64,000 nt of DNA from Calonectria ilicicola (taxonomy: Eukaryota; Ascomycota; Sordariomycetes; Hypocreales; Nectriaceae): contig CP085827.1 in the NCBI GenBank assembly GCA_020809705.1, forward strand, positions 5,828,001 through 5,892,000. Direction: 5' to 3'. A program made the position numbers and the translations under genes. Below are positions 48,183 through 59,459 of the stretch, in pieces (the first letter of the stretch is position 1; each line of letters starts with the position of its first letter). The notes below the pieces were generated by a model. The model saw only the letters and a program-made list of their open reading frames with translations. It was not told the DNA's origin and ran no database searches.

Positions 48183-49533
48183 TTACACATTCCAGTGCTC
48201 TCTACGGCGCGTGAACCACCACTTTCCTGGGTAGACTTGCTCGACGCTCTGCGGGTATGTCCAGAAGATCAGCACCGCCGCGATTTTGTACAAGATCCGA
48301 TGAAGGCGAGACAAGTTGGGCCGATGGCGGCGCCAAAGCTTGAACTCGGCCAAGAGGATCAGGTTGCCCAAGGCGTTAAAGATACGGAACCATCTGCTTG
48401 AGTCAACACGATGGGGCTTTGTGCGGGAAACTGGTGTTTTCAACTTACATATTGAGGGCCACAAACGTCAATGTTGCGATGTCCGAGTTTGAAACGCCTC
48501 TTGAGGATGCGGATGCGTGTTTCACGATGGTATACAAAGGGGGCACCCAAAGCGCCAAGATGGCCACTTCCAGGAACAGGGTAAAATGGTAGGTCCTCAA
48601 TTCTTCATTCCTGACCAAGGTCAAGCAAAAAACCCAAAGAGACATGAAGAAGTTAATCTGCAGCAGTTGGTTAGCACAGGCTCATCGTCTCCCATTTGTC
48701 GTCATCCAGCGAGGCAACGGAAAGCCAGAGGAATGTCTTACAATAGTCGGTGCCAGCACCATGGTGTTCTTACGAAAGAAACTCCAACACAAGGCCGACC
48801 CAACCACAACAAAAGCCCACTGGGCACACCCCACGAGAAAGAAATAAAACAATATCTTGTGAAACCGTCTGTAGCAATAATAATGGAACTCGGGTTGGTT
48901 CCAGGCGCCGTCATCCGCGATCGGATAGCCGCACCAACGGCATATCCATAAGGTGGTAAAATCGCCCATGGTAATCTTGTTGCCAACCACAAAACCAGAC
49001 CCCTTGACTATGCACTCGAAGCACTTGTTGGAGAAGGGGTAGCGCTCGCTCGTCTCCTCAGCCCTGACCAGGCGGCCGCGGATTGGGTCGTAGCAGAGGC
49101 ACTGATAGCAGGTCGAGAGCAGCTCGTACTTGAGACTCGGGAATAGGTCGCGGATCATGGGCTTTGTGATCTTGTCGCGGAAAAAGTGGCAGGTCCGGCG
49201 CAGGCGCTCGAGATCGCCAAAGTTGAGATATCGGAGGATCATGACCTGCAGCTCCATGGGCAAGTCGAGGATGCGAGCCAGCGCGTTGTCCTGGCCAATT
49301 GGACGGTCATGGCGGGCGGAAAGCGCAATCAGGTTGGTCAGGCCCTGGACGCTGGACTCTTCGGTTCCCGTCGCGGCGGGTTTTGCGTTTGCGCAAGACT
49401 GCTGCTCGGTGTTCTGGTCGTCGTCGGATGCCATCGTCATGGCCATGGTGCCGAGGTCCCCATCGTGAGTGGGCCCTGGTGTTTCACCCAACATGCGCTG
49501 CTGCACCAGCCGTCTCAGCCTGTCCGCAGCCAT
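48183..49533 (-). CDS. F-box protein with C-terminal transmembrane segments
   Basis: There are three exons, 49533-48742, 48657-48449 and 48393-48183, with introns of 84 bp (GTAAGA...GCAG) and 55 bp (GTAAGT...GCAG); the product is 403 residues. Residues 1-80 are a variable, acidic/polar head. An F-box is clear at about 88-126: LARILDLPMELQVMILRYLNFGDLERLRRTCHFFRD. Next come three or more Cys pairs that could bind zinc (C142/C145, C171/C174, C198/C201). From about 226 onward there are four or five hydrophobic segments (ILFYFFLVGCAQWAFVVVG, FFMSLWVFCLTLV, FLEVAILALWVPPLYTIV, IATLTFVALNIWFRIFNALG). It therefore looks like an SCF substrate receptor held in a membrane. I do not know a named orthologue. 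The intron joins restore continuous hydrophobic segments, which supports the model. Confidence 0.83.
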
Positions 49534-51125
49534 TTTCTTTTGAGTTGTTGACGTCGAATACGAAGACGATGTTTGATGGGCGCTGCAGTGTCGAGACCAG
49601 CCGTCGAAGGCCCTCCTAGGTCAAGTGTCGCCCGCTCGCCGGCGGCATCTTCATCATCTGCGGGGGATGGGCGCGGCGTCATACGAGGACTCTGCCCCTG
49701 CAAGAACAAGATGGAAGAGTCGGCGCAGGTCAAAACTAGGTAAATAAATAAAAGAAGACAATTTGGATAAAGAACCGGCTGGATAAATTGGCAGCCAAAT
49801 ACAGTCAGACGGCGCGCTGACTAGAGCGAGGCCGACGAGTCTGCTCGACGGGTAAACGAGTCTAGCGCTGATGAAAGAGGCCGCCCCGCCAGAAACAGAT
49901 CATGTGAAGGTCGTTGGACGTGTGCCTGGTGTTGCGGCGTGGGTGAGGCAATTGGCGCGTTGCTGGTTGAGGGGGATCCCGCCCGCAAAGATGAAGGAGA
50001 AAAAAGAAGAAAAGAGAGGGGAAAAAAGAGGCTGAAATGGCGCTGGATGTTGAGAAAACGAGGCAGTGCGCTCGGATTTCGCTGGCGTTTTTGACAACAG
50101 GGTCGATGGGCCAAGGATGATGCTGGTGCGGGAGATCTGGTCCAGGATCCAGACTGGTCTAAGCCTTCGGAACTCCACTGGTGGGCTAAAACGGGCGTGT
50201 TTCGGCCGATGTTGTATAGGGTAGTCGCCGGTCCAAAGTCGAGATGCCACGCAAAAGTAGGTTTGGCAGGTCTTGATCTTAAATAGATGCGCCAACTCTA
50301 ATAAGGATAAACTGTGAAACCTACGTAATACATTCTGGTTTGTCTTTTTCGTTTTTTTTTTTAGAGGGGGGGCTGGTGTAAAAACTTGTGGCACGCGTGT
50401 ACACACACGTTGGTGCAAACTTCTATTGTGATTCTCGACTGAAATTAGCCTGACATGGCCTCCTCTAGTTCTTGTACTCCCACCCATTAGCGGCCGCCAT
50501 GTCGTCTTATGCACACATGGACTCATCTCCCTGCGGGATGTCGTGTCAAACATCACGTGGCCACCGCTTAACCTTGACGCCTCCTTTTTCCCTTTTGGGG
50601 ATCTGGTCGGGTGTACACGAGGTAGAGAGTCTTGCCATGTCCGTGCTGGCCATGACAATGTTTGCTATTTTCGAAACGCGGACCGCCGGTCCCTGGCGTT
50701 GAAGCGAACTTGTGGTGGAGAGCGCAAAAATATTCGGAGATTGGAAATTCGTTGTGGGCATGCTTACAATGCATAAAATAAATTGCCTGTGATTCAGTGC
50801 GTGGTAGTAATACGCGTAGAACAAGCACTAGGTACAGGTACAGCCACTGACGAGTCAGGACAAAAACGTCATAATGAATAACTCTGTTGTACAAGCTCAA
50901 ACCGCAACTCCATTTAGTGAGAATAGCTGCTCTATTTTTGTGATCTCAAAGGGCAATAATTGTCCGTCCATGAGGATGGGAGTTGCGTCCCTTGTCCTGA
51001 GCTACCCTCGCCGGATGTTGAAAAGCCGGTGTAATTAATTAAACCACAAAAATATCCTTATTATTTCCTATTCCAACTTCCCCGCAAGAAAGCCTACCCA
51101 CGTACGTTTAAGCAGTGGACCATCT
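49534..51125. other. 1.6-kb interval without a supported gene
   Basis: The left part is the promoter/leader of the F-box gene on the minus strand. The right end adjoins the stop codon of the small secreted-protein gene. The minus-strand frame at 49900-50658 is low-complexity and unsupported. Confidence 0.5.
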
Positions 51126-51830
51126 TTAACGTCCCCAGCACAAATACTGGCCCCGCGTGGTAATGCACCCGCTGTTTCGTCCTATTGGGATAACTGAAGT
51201 CAATGTCAGGTACGCTCTCAGTATAAAGTTCGGGTCGCTCAGCTTGGCTCTCCCATCCAAGATCCCAATCCTAAAGTGCTTGCTTACCTCTTGCGTTGAC
51301 TCCGAGAGAGTTGAACAAGTTATTCAACTGCTCAGGTCGATATCTGTTAAAATTCTGGTTAAATTTATTGTTAAAATGTTTGTTAAAATGCGGCGATCGT
51401 TTGCTTAGGAAGCCGCTTGATGAATCTTTTGACTCCCCAACGGAACTGTCTGATGGATCGCGTTTCCCCAGGAGGCCCAATGGATCAATTTCATTAAAGA
51501 AGCTGTCCAATGGATCTTTATTATTTGGTCCACCTAGGAAGCTGTCCCATGGGTCTCGTTTACTCAAGAGGCCCAATGGATCTATGGCTTCATCAATGAG
51601 ACTTTCCCATGGGTCCTTCTTTGGTTTGTCACCTAGACCAAAAAAACTTTCCACTAATTTATCGGAGCCTGATTAGCATAATTTCTGACACATTACCCAA
51701 GAGGTAACCTACCATCAAAGTCCCTGTTTTTAGCCTGGTGGGCCTGGAGGTCGGCACCGCGCTGAGGTTGCGCAGGAACAGCAAGGGCTCCGAGTGTGAA
51801 GGTGGATAGAACAATGAGCGAGAAATGCAT
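51126..51830 (-). CDS. Small secreted protein with Lys-Arg-delimited repeats (Kex2-processed repeat precursor candidate)
   Basis: There are three exons, 51830-51713, 51668-51288 and 51193-51126. Introns are 44 bp (GTAGGT, branch GCTAAT, CAG) and 94 bp (GTAAGC, branch CTGAC, CAG). The product is 188 residues. A signal peptide (HFSLIVLSTFTLGALA) would be cut near residue 17. Imperfect units follow: DPWESLIDEAIDPLGLLSKR (58-77), DPWDSFLGG...EIDPLGLLGKR (78-109) and DPSDSS...GFLSKR (110-130). Each ends in Lys-Arg, the Kex2 site, and each next unit starts with Asp-Pro or Ser-Pro. The C-terminal part is Asn/Phe-rich (HFNKHFNNKFNQNFN) and the last exon adds a tail with two cysteines (C176, C184). 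Such layouts are known in Kex2-processed repeat proteins: pheromones, structural repellents and precursors of cyclic peptides. I see no match to a named member. If intron 2 is retained, the frame stops at 51271 after ..RGKQAL. The 3' acceptor has an alternative in-frame choice at the next AG. Confidence 0.72.
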
Positions 51831-53901
51831 GGTTGCGATTTGTCCTAGGTGTACCGAGATAATAGAGAGGATGCCTTATTGTTTAGGGAGATGAAACTGA
51901 TGATGATGGAATGTTCTTTCACAGATCACGGAACTTTGGCCGTAATTTATAGCCAAATGAATTTAATAATCGCGTCTGCGAGCTCAAATGCCATGGAGTT
52001 AATGACTTCATTCGTAAACATGCCTGTGTGCATCGATTTTCCGAGACAGTGATAGTGATTGTGAATGTTTAAGCTGAATGGCACAGCGTCATGTTTTCTT
52101 TGACAACCTGTAGCTATTTTTGTAGCGAAAATATATCCCCCAAATTTGGGAGTAATATTGATCTAGGCGACCACCTCGATTTGGTGGCCTGGGGGAAGTT
52201 ATTTTGCATATCAGTCGGTCACAGTCACCACTGGGAGAGTTGAGCCTTTTCTTTTTTTTGTCATCGTCATTTTTTATTATCTCATTTCACCAAGCTCGAA
52301 TATGCTGTACGCTGTCTGAAAGCCTGCAAGTTGGGCTTAGTGGGCGGGCAAAGCTGACATGGCGTGTAACAAGAGAATAAGAGTACAGATCACGTCTTCG
52401 GAACACCATGGTGGCTATGGTGAAACTGGACACAACCCACTAGACAAAGGATCCTTTGGGATATATAAAATGCAAGACTGTCTCTGAAGGCCCGTGGCAC
52501 ATCAATCCCATAATTAGAAAACTGGAATGGTGTTGCCACTTGGAACTACATCCAGGAATCTAGGATCAGGTTATGGACCTTGGCTGTTTTTGCCAAGACT
52601 CAAACAAAGCTGGGCGTCCGCCTTAGGTCTTGAACAGGATCAAAACCCGAAAAATCCATCGGAGGAAATGATGTCTCGTAATTACTCCGCAATATTCACA
52701 TGTCATAATTGACGAGTCAAAAGAATTGATGCTATCACACAAACAGACTTCTGACTAATATGACCGAAATATCGCTGTCGCTCAACAACGAAACCTGTCG
52801 GCCCTTGTTGGGTATCTTGATTCAGTCCATTGAATTGGCTGGCACAGTGGCGTGTATGTGATCGTCCTCCTCTGCTGTCATAAACGCACATCGACGCCTT
52901 TTCCTCATCACCAATTTATAGTTTGTACGTCATCGATAAAATGAATGCCACCATTTAGTTCCACCTGGTGATGGATTTGGCCTGCGTTTGTACTCTGCAA
53001 ACTTCAGCAAATTTGGTGACTGTGCTCATCGTTGCCCAGTGCCGCGGCTTGTTTCACAGCGCATCAGGCCCTAAAAAAGGTGCTTTGGCTCACGCGAAAT
53101 GAACCTCAAAATGTGAGTAGTCGCCAAAAACTAAAAGGCCTACCTCGGCGATTTGCATAAACAGACACAGTACTTGTAGATTTACATCTGTCTTACCAAC
53201 TGATCAATGCGACAGCACACACTTGGAGTCTGCTCTTTTTAGTGCGCGTTCCTGCAGATTTCCACTGAGTGCAACCTTGTGGCGGGGAGAGTGGCTGCAG
53301 GTGCCTGTAAGCCACTGCCCTAAATTTATCAAGTGCATTAGCCAACCCCACGAATTTCCATGTAGCCTAGAAAGTCGTGTCAGGGCAGTCACTATGAAAC
53401 GTGATGCGCACCCTTTGCATAGAAAATGTAGTGAATATGTATGTGCGTGACAAACTTTGCAAGAGAAAAATGTTTCTCTGGTATAGATTGACTCTAAACA
53501 TATGCTAATTGTAGCGGCTCACTAATCGCCTCCCTTGTGCCATGCCACAAGTTCCTTCACCTCATCAAGAAGAAGATCAGATAAACCCCGCAATCAGAAA
53601 GGTCGTAAAGGAAAGAAAATAACGGAGATGACAATCATAAATAGAACTCGCCTAGTAACATCTGATAAGTTTAGGCTTATTTAGTTTATTTATCCTGTTC
53701 CGTTTGTTCTCATTTAGCTTCTTCGCGCCCATTAGCGTGTATCATTGCAATCCCCAGTATTCTGGTCTCCCTGCGTCATCGCGTCCCCCCTGCATGACAA
53801 TTTAACGCGCCGCACATTCAATCATAAAACATTACACAAACTGTCCAATTCCGTGCCTCGACATATTCAAATCATAGTTCATCCAAACATAGCACATTTG
53901 C
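51831..53901. other. 2.1-kb interval without a supported gene
   Basis: The left part is the promoter of the secreted repeat-protein gene and the right end is the 3' UTR of the RdRP gene. No frame with a signal peptide, domain or splice logic was found in between. Confidence 0.5.
51946..51951 (-). promoter_or_regulatory. TATA box candidate for the secreted repeat-protein gene
   Basis: The minus strand reads GGCTATAAATTACG here, 116-121 bp before the ATG at 51830. That is a consistent distance for a fungal TATA-driven, inducible gene. The assignment is by sequence only. Confidence 0.4.
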
Positions 53902-56900
53902 TCATCTTCGAACCAGAGTCATGGTTCTATGGCGTCCGCCGCCCACTCCTACATACCCGCCACCGCCACTGGAGATAAACTCCATGCTTGTGGCTAGCAG
54001 GTTGAGTTCATTGACCAGGCAGCATGCAGCTACTACCCGGAAGCTCTGCAGCTTCCCAGTGCCGTGGTACATGAGCGACGCTTTCGGATTTTGAATACAG
54101 CCGACAGCCACACATGCCCAGCAGAGTTCAATCACTGCCTCTCTCCCCTGGGCGATCCGAGACGACTGAGAGGCCGTTTCGTCGTCGCCTTCCCTACGGT
54201 GACGGATCAACTTGACCATCCATGCCATGACACGATCAATCTCCTCCTTGAGTTTGATGGAGGAATCCCTCTGTCGCCGCGTCTGCGAACCGCGCTTATT
54301 CAGGATAAAGCCGCAAAAGACCTCAACCTCTGTCAATCGCGCGTGGTGGTGTTCCGCAAAATCCATCATGAGGGAGCTGATGGATTCTTCATACCTGTGG
54401 CTTGGATTAGAGAGTTTTCCCCGAGAAACCGGGTCAAGAACACGCCGACTTACTGTTTACGGATTTTCCATGCCTCCTCCGATTTACGTTCCCAATCAAT
54501 GTCTAGGTCGTACTGACCAAGCCGTTCTTCCACAATACTTAACAACTGATCCCACACAGACGGGCCTCCACCAGAAGGAATTCGTTGAACATTCTCGTGC
54601 CAGATTTTTTTCTCGTCCACGCCTCGGTAAAGTTCGCCTAGAATTTTCTCTGATCGGTAAAACTTGTGCTTGGCGCCGGCGAATGGGTCGTCATCGTCAT
54701 CGCTGTCTTCAATGTGATCGATCTGGCCGGCATCGGCGAGTTTGACCTGTGGCGCTGTAGCAAGACTGGGAACTCTAAGTTAGAACCGAATGATGCCTAG
54801 TAGATGCAAAAAAAAGAAAAAGAAGTAGCAAGCTTACAAATCGGGTCTGAATCGCGGAGGTCGCGGCAATTGGGAATACTCGACGGGGATACCGGTCTTG
54901 GAAAAGTCGACAGCTGTTGAGTGTAGCTCTGCAAGGTGAATGCAGTCTGGATCGAGGCTGCCTTCATCTTTCGCGTCAGCCATGATCACATGGCGTGTCG
55001 CAATCACTCCGAGCAGATCAGTCTTCATGAAGCTGATAAAAAAGTCGGCAATGTCATCAGTGGTCACTGGCCGATCCAGTTCTTGGGCGGGAACTCGTGG
55101 GTAGTCTGCCGGCGCAAACATCCTCTTGGGCATTGCACCCCGATCCCAAATAATATTGTAGAGGTCACCATCTAGGTCGCCTCCGCTCAATTGGCTCGGG
55201 AGATCGCGGCCACCCTTTTGGCTGAACACGATGCAGTTCTGCAGCTCCAGGAGAGGGTGCCCCTCAGGCGGCGTAACCATGTGCACCACTCGAACATCAC
55301 CAGGATGGAGAGCTGGTGATCGCGTAACAATGACTCGGCCATTTTGCAAGTCGCCGTTGATGCGATTCTGGGTGTTTCCCCAGGTCTTGTCATATGTGAC
55401 AAAAACCTGATCCTCCTCTAAGAAGCCGGTTTCATCCATGACTCCGAAAAGAGTGACTCCCTTTTCGATTGGAATACGGGCTTTGTGCTTTAGCAACCGT
55501 AGCTCTCGTAACACAACATGCTCCACCACTGACTTCATGAAGTTATCGCGGTGATATTGAATGCCCATACGTTCAAGATGCAGCACAAATTTGGGAAATT
55601 TGATGTTGGAACCGATCGCCTGTCGTTGTAAGAAAATTTTAGTGTTTGTCGTGTTGGCTGTGACATTCCGTAGAACTTCTAATGCTTTGTTTTGCATGTC
55701 ATGAAACCAACTTTTTTCGGTCCCCATGTCTTCAAGGATCTTGATCATCTGGCGGTTTAGCACTAGTTGTAGTGGCTTGCTTGAAGTGTCGCAGATGCCC
55801 ATTTCGCTCATATCGTTGCTGGGAAATTTCATCATGGATTCTTTTCGCAGACATATTATTCTGCCCTCCAATCTGGGATCTAATGAAAGCATCCCTTTAT
55901 AGCCAGCCAAACGTATCTGAAGGCAGGTGGGAACTCCTGCTTGCATAGGAAGGTATGGCCAGATCTCCTCGAGAGCTTCGTAAGAAATAGTTCCAACACC
56001 GTCGCTAAACACTCGAGATCCGGACTTCACATCAGGGAGATGATGAATCCCGATGCCACACTCAGCGAGAGGAATGGCGTATGGTGTTTCCGAAAAGGCT
56101 TGTCCAATGCGAGCAGCGCATTTGGCAGGGGTACGAATACTCTCAAAGTCGCCGAGCACCGAGAGAATAGAATCTCGCGTGAGCATTTTGCCATCGTGAA
56201 CGAAAGCTGCCACAAACCATACCGAGCGGGCGCGAAGCGACGAATGAGAAAACCCAAGGAAAGTGAACTTTCGGCCAGAGATGGTGATTCCATTCTTGAG
56301 AACCTTTCGGTATCGTTTGAAGATTTTTTCATTGGATACTTGTGGCTTCAGACTGAGGTCCTGGCCGTCCTCGTCGAAGAACGATACCCGGAGGAAGTGG
56401 TCATTATGGTCGGGAAACAAGCGCAGCACTCTGTTTTTGCTCTCAGCCTCGGGCCCGTTCAGAAGAATTCGGGTGGGAGTGACTATGGCCTTGAAGACCC
56501 AGGCCTGGTGAGATGAAATTTTGGACCCGTAGATTCGATCCCTTTGGGGATTGTCTTTGCGTGCCTCGTATTCTGCGTTCACCACCTCTGTCACCAGATC
56601 AACAAAGTTTGAGAGGGATCGGTCTGTTCCGGGGCTTGCAGAGATTGGTATTCTTTGAAAAAGCTGCTTCATGGCGAATGTGGTGATTGGTAAAGCGACC
56701 TTTTTCTGAACCGAGTCAACGGCGACATGATTCATGAGTTCAAGCAAGTCGCAACCATCCTGAGGTCGCAGATAACCGTTCCACACCAGAGCTTGTACTT
56801 GGAAAAGTTGAGCAAATGGAAGTTGTTTTTCCGATAGGAATATTCGACTGAGAAGTCCGAAGACATCTCTATCATCTGGAAACTTATGGCTTGGTTGGAC

Positions 56901-57740
56901 TGGCAAATGCTGCCGAATCCAAATGAGACTCTTGCCGGTCTTGAGGAAGTGAACAATGTGCTGAAAATCCCTGCCGCTGCGCACATAAATGCGGTATGCC
57001 ATGCATGATTCCACGTAATTCTTGTGAGAGACCCAGGACTTGATGCTCCGTACTCGAGTCCATCGCGCATTGTCATCCGAAAGAGAGTCCTGGTTGTACA
57101 TCCGCGGCGCCTCGGTGAGAACCAAAGTGAGCGAGTTGTCTTTGTTACTGACTACCACCTCATGTATGGTGCGATTATAAAAGTCTAGACGGTAAGGCGG
57201 GATAAAGACGGAGAAGGCAGATTTCCCAAACTTGGCCCTGCCCGAATCAAGTTTGGAAGTGGCGCACCGCTCGATGAAGGTGACATTGTGTTCAGGCCCG
57301 TCAAAAATTGTTTGGCCGCACGCAACGCTGTTGATGAAGAATGATTTGGTTGGAAGATCTTCAATATCCTGCGAGGTTTCATTCTTATCGTGTTTAAGCT
57401 CAAGATGAGAGACGGTGTGCTTGTCCAGCGGTCGATCGCTTCTCTCCACGAAGATGGGATCTTTCAGGATATGCAAGCGGGCTATTTCTCTGCGTTGGTG
57501 ATAACTCTTTGGTCCACCTTTTGGTGTACTTTCGTATTCGGTCGCTTTTACTTTCTCGTGCTTGGCGAGAAATTTGAGGCCATCTGCGGATTCGAGGAAC
57601 CTGACCCAAGCTATTGTCCTTCTGCGCGGCTTCTGACAGGTCCAATCCTTAATGGCCAATTTGACCATGAATGGGGTCAGTTCCTTCTCTAGATTGTCCT
57701 CGGAGATATCTTTGGGAACATTTCGTAAGATAGCCTCCAT
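53902..57740 (-). CDS. Cellular RNA-dependent RNA polymerase (RNA silencing)
   Basis: This enzyme makes double-stranded RNA from aberrant or target transcripts to feed Dicer, in quelling, meiotic silencing or small-RNA pathways. There are three exons: 57740-54838, 54774-54454 and 54394-53902. Introns are 63 bp (GTAAGC...TTAG) and 59 bp (GTAAGT...ACAG). The product is 1238 residues. The N-terminus (1-75) reads as an RRM-like fold: EAILRNVPKDISEDNLEKEL...IAWVRFLESADGLKFL. The catalytic domain has the invariant DLDGD at 855-859 inside LSGGDLDGDLYNIIWD, plus YKGMLSLDPRL upstream and KTDLLGVIATRHVIMAD downstream. The last exons restore FAGAKHKFYRSEKILGELYR and the C-terminal LQSFRVVAACCLVNEL. Nothing is broken, so activity is expected. 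The RRM-like head suggests the SAD-1/RRP-3-type branch rather than QDE-1, but a tree is needed, so no symbol is given. Confidence 0.93.
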
Positions 57741-59459
57741 TTTGGCGATGAGAACTGATCATTTTAGAGTTTGACCAGGCGGAAAGTGTCGGGGTGGACA
57801 AAAGAGGAGGTTGACTTAGCGTCCCGGGCGACAGGGAGGGGAGGGTGAACAATGGCATAAAATGTGATGCAAGAGGGCATGAAAGGCGTATCGATAGTCA
57901 CATGACGCGGCATCTGTCGCCAGCAGTGAAAGGGAGTGTTTTAATGGGGGCTGGTGAATCACTGCTGTCGGCGGTTAGAATGCGGGAAAAAAAAAGCAAA
58001 CACGGTTTATGGGGGGATGAATTGTGAGTTGGGGTTTAGCGCCTTAGGAGGATGTATACTTCCGAGTTCGTTTAAAAAAAAAAGTAGAATAAAATAAACT
58101 TATAATACTTGATTAGATTTACTAATATTATAGGAGCACCATATCTCCGCGATTTTATTTTTGTTAATGGTATAGCATGTTGAGAACGCTGTTGTTGTGC
58201 GGGCATGGCTTGACGGAAGGCTGCCTCTGCCGCCATGTTGGGTCCTGAAATTATCGCGTGTATTCTGACTTAGAGGCGTTCAGCCATTATCCAGCAGATG
58301 GTAGCTTCGCGGCACTGCCCGGTCGGACAGCCGCAAATTTATCCGTTCTCCCTCCAAAAATATGTCTTGTATTTATATATATCGACAAGATGGCATTCCT
58401 TACTCTAGTCTATTAAGCCCAGCCACGTCGAGCCAGACGGTTGGTCCAGCGCTGCCCGGCTGGTTGCTTCCATCAGGATTATCCCCGCCGTCGGGCCCAC
58501 CCCCAGGGTTTTCAGGCTATCGTGTTGTGGGGGCACCTGCTAGAGCGAATTGTATGTAAAGGCCCAACTGGTGATTTAAAACTAGTAATATGCCAAGGAC
58601 ATGTATTTGCATTCTAGCCAGATGCTTTTCGCCTATGAAGGTTTTGACAACTTCAGCCGCACTCCAGTTCCATCGACTTACCTCGTCGCCCCACGCTAAG
58701 CCTATTCCGACCAGGATCACGATCAAATTCAGGTCCCGATGAGATCCTTGAAAATCGTCTTGATCCGAATAGCACCCCAGTTGTCGAGTAGGTGGCGTGC
58801 TTTCATTTCCTGCCACTTTGATCAAGTCAGTTAGCCCATTCAATGAAGCCAAGATGGTCCCAATAACCCTCCAAAAATTGATAGCAATAGCACCTGAAAG
58901 TTTGCTGTGATTGCCATCACCAGAAGGCTTTTGGCTCAATGACAACGCGCAGGTATACGTAGACTTGACTCTCTGTCGCAATGTGAGTAGATAGCACGCA
59001 GTTTGATGAGATGGATTATTTGTGCTCAGGTTCCATTTCCAACAAAATTTTTAATATTAAAACGATCTCTAAACGTTGCGTATGGGTTGGTTCGTGGTGT
59101 AGAAAGTCGGGCCTTGAGTACAAAGAACAGTGACGTAGGAGTAATGGCTATGGCGAATGGCGGGGTCAGTACGGTGAGCCCTCGGTGTTGTGGTTTGGAG
59201 GGGTGGGCCATCTCGGTGAGCTGCGGGGTAAACGTTTACACACTTCGCGACTTGTTCCACATCCCGAGTGCATTTGCCGAGCCGAATAGCGTCGACGGCA
59301 CTGAAGACTTGACGGTTCCACCCGCGCCCATGTAAATCTCTCTTCCGGGTGCGCCGTCGGCGCCGAAGCACTTAAAAACGTCCTTTACCCGCCCTGTTTT
59401 CGCTGTCCCTCCCCCTCTGCCAGGCCAACTACCCCGCCACCACCGACAGCACACTCATC
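57741..59459. other. 1.7-kb divergent interval between RdRP and hydrolase genes
   Basis: The two genes face away from each other, so both promoters lie here. A very AT-rich tract is at about 58075-58140. A minus-strand open stretch at 58517-58981 ends an exon-like segment on a perfect donor (58681-58676) and is discussed as a possible unrecognised gene. The last 60 bp before 59460 are C-rich, a typical strong fungal leader. Confidence 0.5.

Noticed and set aside
49900..50658. 252-codon minus-strand frame
   Set aside because: Low complexity (KKK, SSFFSF) and no domain or start support.
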